From CAYXGZ01 sp964464755 (GTDB lineage Bacteria; Planctomycetota; MHYJ01; JACPRB01): a stretch of 47,187 nt of DNA. The position numbers were made by a program, and so were the translations under genes. Under the pieces are notes generated by a model. It was not told the DNA's origin and did not search any database. It was given only the letters and a program-made list of their open reading frames with translations. The first letter of the stretch is position 1. Every line of letters begins with the position of its first letter. Location of the stretch: positions 1 to 47,187 of the forward strand of contig CAYXGZ010000027.1 of assembly GCA_964464755.1 (NCBI GenBank), written 5' to 3'. This document shows positions 41,195-47,187 of this stretch, one piece after another.

Positions 41195-41728
41195 TCAGCG
41201 CACGCGCAGAATCGCCGGCAGCCGCGCCGCCAGCGCGGGGTCGCCGGCCATCGCGTCGACGATCGCCGCCGAGCGCGCGGGCTTCAGCGCCCGCAGCACC
41301 TGCGCCACCGTCGCGTCGCTCCAGATCCGCGCCAGCGACAGCGCCGTCGGCAGCGCGACCTTCTCCATCAGGAGCGCCGTCTCCTCGATCGGGGGCTCGG
41401 CGCCCGCGGACCCGCGCTCCGCCTCGGCCCGCGCCCGGGCCTCCTCGGCCCGCGCCAGCAGCGCCTGCAGCGCCGACTCCGACCGCCGGACCTCCGCCTC
41501 GCGCGCCGCCAGGTCCTCCGCGATCCGCCGCGAGGACTCGACGCCCGCGGGCGGCTCCTCGGCCGGGGCCTCGCCCCGCTCCCGCCCCCGCAGGACGTCC
41601 CACGCGCGCTCGCGCCGCTCCGCCGGCACGCCCGTCGCGACGAACACCGCCGTCGCGGCCGCCGCGGGCAGCGCGATCGCCGCGAGCCCGAGGTAGACCC
41701 GGCCCAGCGTCCCGAGCATCCCCTTCAT
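41195..41728 (-). CDS. MotE/MgtE-N-like flagellar protein
   Basis: This 177-aa protein has one N-terminal membrane helix (about residues 8-30), a coiled-coil segment rich in Glu/Ala/Arg (about 65-105) and a C-terminal helical domain (about 115-177: LLMEKVALPTALSLARIWSD, then VAQVLRALKPARSAAIVDAM and LAARLPAIL). The last part resembles the MgtE N-domain found in MotE, a chaperone of the periplasmic motor protein MotC in epsilonproteobacteria, and in FliG-like helical repeats. The start ATG at 41728 overlaps the fliJ stop (ATGA). It occupies the place where fliK or motE often lies. Confidence 0.75.
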   Translation of the reverse strand: MKGMLGTLGRVYLGLAAIALPAAAATAVFVATGVPAERRERAWDVLRGRERGEAPAEEPPAGVESSRRIAEDLAAREAEVRRSESALQALLARAEEARARAEAERGSAGAEPPIEETALLMEKVALPTALSLARIWSDATVAQVLRALKPARSAAIVDAMAGDPALAARLPAILRVR

Positions 41729-42168
41729 GCCGTTGCCCTCCCGCGCAGCGCCACCTCGTCCAGCCGCCGGCGCTCCGCGGCCTCGGACTCCCTCGCCCAC
41801 TCGGCCCGCCGGCGGGCCTCGAGCCGCTCCAGGACGCGCACGGCCCGGGCCGCCTCGACCCGCGCCCCGCGCCGCCGCTCGACCTCCGCCCGGCACGCCT
41901 CGAGCGCCGACTCCTCCGCCGCGATCCGCTGCCCCAGCACGTTGAGGTGCTGCTGCACGTAGCGCAGCTGGGCGAGGTCCACCCCGGCCGTCGTCACCGC
42001 CCGCTTCACCGCCGCGGCCCGCACGCGCTCGGCCCGCAGGCCCTCCAGCAGCCGCTCCCGCGCCGCGACCCTCGACGCCGCCTCCGCGAGCGCCGTCGAG
42101 GCGACCTGCTCCTCGACCCGACGCACGTCGAGCACCCGCGCCAGCCGGAACCGGAACGGTCCGATCAC
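41725..42168 (-). CDS. fliJ: Flagellar export chaperone FliJ
   Basis: This 147-aa, almost entirely alpha-helical coiled coil rich in Arg, Glu and Ala begins FRFRLARVLDVRRVEEQVA, the usual FliJ pattern. FliJ inserts into the FliI hexamer and couples it to FlhA. It starts with GTG, overlapping the fliI stop (GTGA), and its own stop overlaps the MotE-like gene. Confidence 0.85.
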   Translation of the reverse strand: MIGPFRFRLARVLDVRRVEEQVASTALAEAASRVAARERLLEGLRAERVRAAAVKRAVTTAGVDLAQLRYVQQHLNVLGQRIAAEESALEACRAEVERRRGARVEAARAVRVLERLEARRRAEWARESEAAERRRLDEVALRGRATA

Positions 42169-43490
42169 GGTGCACCCCCGAATCCGGCCGCCAGCGCGGC
42201 CAGCTTGCCCCCCGCCCCCTCCAGCGAATCCCGCTCGCGGAAGTCCTGCCGCAGGAACGCGCGGATCCCCGGCAGGGCCTTGATCGCGAGGTCGATCTCC
42301 GGGTCGGCCCCGGCCCGGTACGCCCCGATGCTCACGAGGTCCTCGGCGTCGCGGTGCGTCGCCAGGAGCGACACGACCCTCCGCGCCGCCTCGCGGTGCG
42401 CCTCGCCCACGAGCTCCGGCATGAGCCGCGACACGCTGCCGAGCGGGTCGATCGCGGGATAGTGCCCGCGGTCCGCCAGCGAGCGCGAGAGCACCAGGTG
42501 GCCGTCGAGGAGGCTCCGCGCGGCGTCGGCGACGGGCTCCGAGAGGTCGTCGCCCTCGACGAGCACCGAGTAGACCCCGGTGATGCTCCCGCCGCGCAGC
42601 GAGCCCGCGCGCTCGAGGAGCCGAGGCAGCAGCGCGAACACCGACGGCGGGTAGCCCCGCGTCGCCGGCGGCTCGCCCGCGGCCAGCCCGAGCTCGCGCT
42701 GGGCGTTGGCCATGCGCGTCAGCGAGTCCATGAGCAGCATCACGTGGGCCCCGCGGTCGCGGAAATGCTCCGCCACGGCCGTCGCGGCGAACGGCGCCCG
42801 GCTCCGCAGCAGCGCGGGCCGCTCCGCCGTCTCGACGACGACCACCGAGCGCTTCCGGCCCTCGGGCCCCAGGTTCGACTCGAGGAAGTCCCGCACCTCG
42901 CGGCCCCGCTCGCCGACCAGCGCGACCACGGTCACGTCGGCCGCCGTGTGGCGGGCGATCATCCCGAGCAGCACGCTCTTGCCGACGCCCGAGCCCGAGA
43001 AGAGGCCCACGCGCTGGCCCCGCCCGCAGGTCGCCAGGGCGTCGATCGCCCGCACGCCCGTCCCGATCGGCGACGTGATGCGCTCGCGCTCCATCGGCGA
43101 CGGCGCGGGCCGGAAGATCGGCACGAAGCGGTCCGCGCGCGGCGCCGGCCCGCCGTCGAGCGGCCGGCCCTCGGCGTCGATCACCCGGCCGAGCAGGTCC
43201 TCGCCCACGGGGATGCGGCGCGCCGTCTCCAGGCAGGCGACCTCGTCGCCCGCCCGCACGCCGTCCAGCTCCCCGAGCGGCATGAGCACGGCGACGTCGT
43301 CCCGGAACCCGACGACCTCGGCGCGGAGGTCGCCGCCCCCCGCGGTGCGCACGGCGCAGACGGCGCCGATGGGCGCGTCCAGGCCGCCGGCCTCGAGCGC
43401 GAGGCCCGTGACCCGGCGCACGTGCCCGATCCGCCGCGCGGGATCCAGGTGCGCCGCGTCCTCGAGGTACTTCGCGAAGGGTGCGTCCAC
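42165..43490 (-). CDS. fliI: Flagellum-specific ATPase FliI
   Basis: This 441-aa export ATPase is related to F1-beta. Visible motifs are Walker A LFSGSGVGKSVLLGM near residue 163, ALVGERGREVRDFLE near 190, Walker B MLLMDSLTRMANAQRELGLA near 250, GEPPATRGYPPSVFALLPRL near 270 and DGHLVLSRSLADRGHYPAID near 340, which is typical of FliI rather than of ATP synthase. It starts with GTG at 43490, 1 nt after the fliH stop, and is coupled to fliJ. Confidence 0.97.
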   Translation of the reverse strand: MDAPFAKYLEDAAHLDPARRIGHVRRVTGLALEAGGLDAPIGAVCAVRTAGGGDLRAEVVGFRDDVAVLMPLGELDGVRAGDEVACLETARRIPVGEDLLGRVIDAEGRPLDGGPAPRADRFVPIFRPAPSPMERERITSPIGTGVRAIDALATCGRGQRVGLFSGSGVGKSVLLGMIARHTAADVTVVALVGERGREVRDFLESNLGPEGRKRSVVVVETAERPALLRSRAPFAATAVAEHFRDRGAHVMLLMDSLTRMANAQRELGLAAGEPPATRGYPPSVFALLPRLLERAGSLRGGSITGVYSVLVEGDDLSEPVADAARSLLDGHLVLSRSLADRGHYPAIDPLGSVSRLMPELVGEAHREAARRVVSLLATHRDAEDLVSIGAYRAGADPEIDLAIKALPGIRAFLRQDFRERDSLEGAGGKLAALAAGFGGAP

Positions 43491-43491
43491 G

Positions 43492-44022
43492 TCAGGCTCC
43501 GATGAGTCCGCGCTCGATCTCGCGGAGCTGGGTTTCGATCGAGAGATCCACGGCGCCCTCGCCGCTGCGGGCGATGCAGCCGCCCCGGGTCACGGTCGGA
43601 TCGGCCACGAGCGAGACGCCCGCCGGCGCCGCCAGGCCCGGCAGGTCGGCGGGATGCACGTGGACCTTCAGCTCGTGGCGCCGCGCGGAGATCCGCAGCG
43701 CCTCCTTCAGGGCCGCGGCCGCGACGGGGCGGCCGAGCGCCACCTCCGCGCGGACGATCCGCCCGGCCAGCGCGACGGCCAGGCGCACGAGGTCGCGCTC
43801 CGCCTCGCGCTCCAGCACGGCCCGCACCGACTCGACCTGCGCGGCGACGGCGCCCGCGACGCGGACGCCCTCCGCGGCCTGGAGCCGAAGCCCCTCGTCG
43901 CGCCCCGCGGCCAGGCCCTCGGCCTGGGCCTCCTCGCGGATCCGGGCGGCCTCGGCCCTCGCCTGCGCGAGGATCTCCTCCGCCTCGGCGCGGAACGACT
44001 TCAGGGTGAAGGGGGCGCTCAC
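43492..44022 (-). CDS. fliH: Flagellar assembly protein FliH
   Basis: This 176-aa regulator of FliI has an N-terminal helical, Ala/Glu/Arg-rich half (residues about 10-95: EAEEILAQARAEAARIREEA with small-residue periodicity, then GLAAGRDEG). The C-terminal half follows (about 100-170: LVRLAVALAGRIVRAEVALG; VHVHPADLP; GGCIARSGEGAVDLSIETQL), matching FliH and V-ATPase E-subunit-like proteins. GTG start at 44022 overlaps the fliG stop (GTGA). Confidence 0.9.
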   Translation of the reverse strand: MSAPFTLKSFRAEAEEILAQARAEAARIREEAQAEGLAAGRDEGLRLQAAEGVRVAGAVAAQVESVRAVLEREAERDLVRLAVALAGRIVRAEVALGRPVAAAALKEALRISARRHELKVHVHPADLPGLAAPAGVSLVADPTVTRGGCIARSGEGAVDLSIETQLREIERGLIGA

Positions 44023-44981
44023 GCGACCCTCCCGGGCGGCCGGCCCTGCACGCGGAGCCGGCCCTCGACCTCGAGGCGCCGCGCCTCCTCGGCGACCGCC
44101 TCGCGGGCGGCCGTCACGTCGGCGAGCGTCACGGGGCCGAGCGACTCGATCTCGCGTTCGAGCGTCGCGGCGGCGGAGTCCGGCAGGTTGCGGAAGAGCC
44201 GGGCCGCGACTTCGGGGGCGGGCAGCTTCAGCGCGACGGCGAGGCGGGACGGATCGACGCGCTCGAGGAGCGCGCGGATCCCGTGGTCGTCGGAGAGGCG
44301 GAGGTCGTCGAAGGCGAAGAGCTCGCCGCGGATGCGGCCCGCGAGCTCGCCGTCGACGGCCGAGAGCCCGTCGAGGATGCCGCGCTCGGCGTCGCCGGAC
44401 ACGCGGGCCAGCAGGGCCGCCGCCGTCTGCACCCCGCCCGCGTCCCCGCCCGCGGCGGGCGCGAGCCGGGCCTCCACGGCCCGCTCGACCTCGGCCAGCG
44501 TCTCGGGCGACACGGCCTGGAGGGAACCGACGCGGCGGATCACCTCGACCTGGGTCTTCAGCGGGAGACGGTCCAGCACGGCCGCGCCGGCGGAGGCGGG
44601 CAGGTGCGCGAGGACCACGGCGATCGTCTGCGGGTGCTCGCCTTGGACGGCCGCGAGGACCTGGCCGGGATCGCGGGACGCGAGGGCGCCGAAGGGCGCG
44701 CCGGGCGCGGGGGCCTTCTCGGGCTCGCGCGGGGCCGGCGGCGGATCGATCAGGTCGTCGAGCAGCGGCCGGGCCTCGACCCGGCGGTCGTCCTCGAACG
44801 CGCGCAGCGCCTCGCGCAGCTCCCCGGGCGTCGCGGGATGGGCCTCGAGCCGGGCGACCTCGACGAGCACGCGCTGGCGCTCGCCGGCGGGCAGGCCCTT
44901 GAGGACGAGCCGCGCCGTCTCGGCGTCGACCGCCGACAGCAGGACGGCCGACCTCCGGGCCCCGGGATTCGAGAGGTCCAT
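44019..44981 (-). CDS. fliG: Flagellar motor switch protein FliG
   Basis: This 320-aa rotor protein links the MS-ring (FliF) to the C-ring and contacts the stator. The middle domain has the EHPQTIAVVLAHLP motif near residue 115. The C-terminal domain carries the charged torque helix region (ELFAFDDLRLSDDHGIRALL near 230) followed by ARLFRNLPDSAAATLEREIE. The start ATG at 44981 lies 5 nt after the fliF stop; an open frame running on through fliF is a shadow. Somewhat shorter than the usual 330-340 aa because the N-terminal domain is compact. Confidence 0.95.
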   Translation of the reverse strand: MDLSNPGARRSAVLLSAVDAETARLVLKGLPAGERQRVLVEVARLEAHPATPGELREALRAFEDDRRVEARPLLDDLIDPPPAPREPEKAPAPGAPFGALASRDPGQVLAAVQGEHPQTIAVVLAHLPASAGAAVLDRLPLKTQVEVIRRVGSLQAVSPETLAEVERAVEARLAPAAGGDAGGVQTAAALLARVSGDAERGILDGLSAVDGELAGRIRGELFAFDDLRLSDDHGIRALLERVDPSRLAVALKLPAPEVAARLFRNLPDSAAATLEREIESLGPVTLADVTAAREAVAEEARRLEVEGRLRVQGRPPGRVA

Positions 44982-44986
44982 CGTCG

Positions 44987-46411
44987 CTACCTCATCCACC
45001 GCCGCAGGACCTCGGCCGCGCCGCGGGGATCCTCCCCCGCCGACGCGCGCACGCCGTCCTTGATGCGGTCGAGCTCCGCCGCCTCCTCCGCGGGCAGCGA
45101 CCCGCCGGGGAGGTGGACGCTTTCCTCGGACGTGACCGTCGTCGTCATCGGGATGGAGCGCAGCGCGCCCCACGCGATGAGCGCGAGGAGCAGCAGCGCG
45201 CCGGCGATCAGCGCGTGGCCGCCCCAGGAGGCGCCGGCCGCCTCGACGGGCGGGGCCGCGGGGGCCACGAAGACCGGCCGCGACATCGGGACCGGCATCA
45301 CGGACACCGAGCCCTCGTCGGCGCCGGTCGCCCGGGCGAGCAGCGCCGTGTACTCCTGGACCGCGCGGCGGCCCTCGGCCTCGCCGCCGGTCGCGCCGGC
45401 CTCGACGGGCAGGACGACGGCGACGGAGACGCTCTCGATGCGCGTGCCGAGCGGGGCCTGGGTCTTCTCGACCGTGGCGCCGTGGTCGGAGCGGGTCGTG
45501 GCCTGGGTGGACTCCTTCGCGGGCTTCCCGTCGGGCCCGAGCTCCCTCGTGGACTGCGTCGAGGTCTCGACGTCCGCGCCCTGGCGGTCGACGCTGCGCT
45601 TCTCGGTCGAGCGCTCCTCGGGGCTGAGGCGGACGGTGATGGAGACCTTCGCGCCGTCGGGCAGGAGGTTGCGCGCCTTCTCCTCGAGGACGTGGGCGTA
45701 CTCGACCTCCTGCTCGCGCAGGTCGTGGCCGACGACGGTCGCGTCGCTCGAGGGCAGGCCGTAGAGGCGGCCGGAGGAGTCGCCGATCTTCACGTTCGAG
45801 GGCTTGAGGCCCTGGACGGCGGCGGCGACGAGGCCGCAGATCGCCTTGACGTTGGCCTTGCTGAGCTCGGCCCCGTCCTTGAGCTCGACCATGACGGCGG
45901 CCGTGGCCTCCGCGCGGCCCGCCCAGAGCGTGGCCATCTCCTGCTGGGGGGTGACCTGGACGCTGACGGCGCGGACGGGGCCCATGCGGCCGATCATCCG
46001 CGCGAGCTGCTGCTGGAGGGCGACCTGCCAGCGCTTGTCGCGGTCCCACTGGCTCGCGAAGGGGTTGCTCTCCTTGATGAACTCGAAGACCTGGCCGTCG
46101 CCGAGGGCGCCGGCGCCGTGGAGCTGGAGCACGGCCTCGTCGGCGCGGGCGGCGGGCACGAGGACGGCGCCGTCCTCGACGCGGTGCGGGACCTTGAGCT
46201 CGGCGAGCTTGGCGACGATGCGGGCGCGGGTCCCGGGGTCGGTCGCGGCGTCGGCGACTCGGGTCATCGGGCCCACGGGCGCGGCGCGGAATCCCCAGGC
46301 GACCACGGCGCAGAGCGCGATCGCGAGGAGCGCGACGACGGCGCGGGTGGCGGCGGGCAGGGCGGCCCAGGTCGCGCGGAGCGACTCGACGCCCTGGCGG
46401 AACTTGTCCAT
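44987..46411 (-). CDS. fliF: Flagellar MS-ring protein FliF
   Basis: This protein is about 474 aa from the ATG at 46411 (476 from an in-frame GTG at 46417). It has an N-terminal helix (about residues 20-42) and ring-building motifs (AAVLVPAARADEAVLQLHGAG-like strand-helix patterns, then FEFIKESNPFASQWDRDKRW and LQQQLARMIGRMGPVRAVSV). A variable periplasmic loop with STEKRSVDRQGADVE follows, then a second helix near 405-425. The C-terminal tail EEAAELDRIKDGVRASAGED and VLRRWM binds FliG. Shorter than the 530-560 aa typical of the family, mainly in the periplasmic RBM3/loop region. Confidence 0.92.
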   Translation of the reverse strand: MDKFRQGVESLRATWAALPAATRAVVALLAIALCAVVAWGFRAAPVGPMTRVADAATDPGTRARIVAKLAELKVPHRVEDGAVLVPAARADEAVLQLHGAGALGDGQVFEFIKESNPFASQWDRDKRWQVALQQQLARMIGRMGPVRAVSVQVTPQQEMATLWAGRAEATAAVMVELKDGAELSKANVKAICGLVAAAVQGLKPSNVKIGDSSGRLYGLPSSDATVVGHDLREQEVEYAHVLEEKARNLLPDGAKVSITVRLSPEERSTEKRSVDRQGADVETSTQSTRELGPDGKPAKESTQATTRSDHGATVEKTQAPLGTRIESVSVAVVLPVEAGATGGEAEGRRAVQEYTALLARATGADEGSVSVMPVPMSRPVFVAPAAPPVEAAGASWGGHALIAGALLLLALIAWGALRSIPMTTTVTSEESVHLPGGSLPAEEAAELDRIKDGVRASAGEDPRGAAEVLRRWMR

Positions 46412-46513
46412 GACCACTCACCGGCTCCGCCTCGCGGCGGCGGCCGGCCCCCCTCTCTCGGTTTCGCGCTCCCCGGGTTCTCCGGCCCGGGCGCGCCTCG
46501 TTTCGGCGGCGCG

Positions 46514-46804
46514 CTAGAGGCGCATCCGCTGGATCTCCTCGAAGGCCCCGACGAGCTTGTCGCGGATCTGCATGAGCGACTCGAAGGCGACCTGCGCCTT
46601 CTTGAAGGCCACCGAGACCTCCTCGGGGCTCGCCTCGCCCTGGTGGAGCTTCGCGAGCGTCTGGTCGGCCTCGGCCTGGAGCCGGTTCACCTGCTCGATC
46701 GATTCCCGGAGGATGTCCTTGAACGACGTGGCGGGGACCGAGGGTCCCCGGGCGTCGCGCAGCGGATCGACCGGGCCCGGCCCGACCGGGCGAATCGCGT
46801 CCAT
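46514..46804 (-). CDS. fliE: Flagellar hook-basal body protein FliE
   Basis: This 96-aa protein joins the MS-ring to the rod and is an early export substrate. The conserved core is FKDILRESIEQVNRLQAEAD, the LHQGEASPEEVSVAFKKAQV segment and the C-terminal LMQIRDKLVGAFEEIQRM. It lies 96 nt upstream of fliF and 78 nt after the sigma54 activator. flgB and flgC, commonly just upstream, are absent here. The gap before it contains CTATCGGC, i.e. GCCGATAG on the coding strand, close to the sigma28 -10 GCCGATAA but without a matching TAAA at -35. Confidence 0.93.
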   Translation of the reverse strand: MDAIRPVGPGPVDPLRDARGPSVPATSFKDILRESIEQVNRLQAEADQTLAKLHQGEASPEEVSVAFKKAQVAFESLMQIRDKLVGAFEEIQRMRL

Positions 46805-46882
46805 CCTTCGACTCCTGAGCGGAAAACAGTTCCGCCATTTCCACTATCGGCTGGAGGGCCCGCAAACCTGCAGGCCCTTCCG

Positions 46883-47187
46883 TCACGCCTCCCCGGCCCC
46901 CCACTTCCTGAGCTTGTCGCGCAGGGTCCGCGACGTGATCCCGAGCGCCCTCGCCGTGCGCTCGCGGTTGCCCGCGTGGTGCGCGAGGCTCCGCGAGACG
47001 AACTCCCGCTCCAGGTCCTCGATCGGCCTCCCCAGCCAGGCGGACAGCCCGTCGCCGCCCGGGGCGGCCCCGTCGAGCCAGGGGGCGACGGTCGCCTCGT
47101 CGATCTCGTCCCCGGGCGCGAGCACCGCGGCCCGCTCGACGATGTTGCCCAGCTCGCGGACGTTGCCGGGCCAGGAGTAGGCCGCCA
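46883..47187 (-). CDS. Sigma54-dependent transcriptional activator (C-terminal part, truncated by window edge)
   Basis: The last 101 residues show the end of the AAA+ domain (AAYSWPGNVRELGNIVERAA) and a Fis-type helix-turn-helix (NRERTARALGITSRTLRDKL). This is the NtrC-family layout. Position directly upstream of fliE on the same strand suggests a flagellar master activator of the FlbD/FleR/FlgR kind, but the receiver domain that would decide this lies outside the window. The C-terminus ends RKWGAGEA. Confidence 0.88.
   Translation of the reverse strand, partial: AAYSWPGNVRELGNIVERAAVLAPGDEIDEATVAPWLDGAAPGGDGLSAWLGRPIEDLEREFVSRSLAHHAGNRERTARALGITSRTLRDKLRKWGAGEA

Noticed and set aside
46844..46875. 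Sigma54 (GG-N10-GC) promoter upstream of fliE
   Set aside because: A near match exists on the minus strand but with GG-N11-GC spacing, and sigma54 spacing is strict. The nearby GCCGATAG resembles a sigma28 -10 but lacks TAAA at the right distance. I report neither as a promoter.

Overview
The window is a GC-rich (about 70% or more by eye), densely packed bacterial chromosome segment with no tRNA or rRNA genes. A Hanks-type kinase with a proline-rich linker and a large exported domain, several secreted HEAT-repeat proteins, a pseudopilin-like secreted protein, LptF/LptG permeases (hence an outer membrane) and a complete-looking flagellar export locus suggest a deep-branching, GC-rich member of Planctomycetota. 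This is inference: no rRNA is present, and another GC-rich Gram-negative phylum is possible.

Layout. 1-1202 (-): 5' part of an FHA-GAF-sigma54 activator, cut by the left edge. 1277-7038 (+): an asymmetric heterodimeric ABC exporter, then lptF and lptG, all stop/start coupled or closely spaced. 7035-9303 (-): hpt, preceded by a secreted HEAT protein carrying three pseudopilin (GspG-like) domains. 9420-15116 (+): pyrF, a WecA/MraY-type sugar-phosphate transferase, an O-antigen-ligase-like protein and gatB. 15118-18993 (-): a transmembrane Ser/Thr kinase with an N-terminal MshEN-like domain. 19120-21879 (+): two envelope proteins sharing a small beta module. 21944-25633 (+): a clearly lower-GC two-gene island, consisting of an SF1 helicase fused to a Vsr/DUF559-type nuclease and a small protein with a HEPN RNase motif. 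This is the best candidate for an undescribed or split anti-phage system. 25838-26359 (-): a small secreted protein.

26473-47187 (-) is a long flagellar locus. Read in the direction of transcription it is: C-terminus of a sigma54 activator, fliE, fliF, fliG, fliH, fliI, fliJ, a MotE-like gene, fliL, fliN, terminator; an AT-rich promoter patch; fliO, a HEAT-repeat gene, fliP, fliQ, fliR, an unknown 130-aa gene, flhB, flhA, flhF, flhG, a 71-aa membrane protein, a hairpin, fliA, a 104-aa protein, surE, bioF, bioA. Most junctions overlap by 4 nt (ATGA or GTGA). fliM, fliK, the rod, hook and filament genes and the stators are not in the window. FlhB lacks the usual NPTH autocleavage site and has GPGE instead.

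Expression signals fall in two classes. Several operon-leading genes (starts at 1202-, 1277+, 4853+, 9420+, 13683+, 19120+) have a TANNNT -10-like hexamer ending only 6-11 nt before the start codon and no Shine-Dalgarno, which predicts leaderless mRNAs. Others (9303-, 26359-, 30873-, 40336-) have ordinary ribosome binding sites. No gene-free stretch exceeds 300 nt; the longest are 25634-25837 and 40337-40486.
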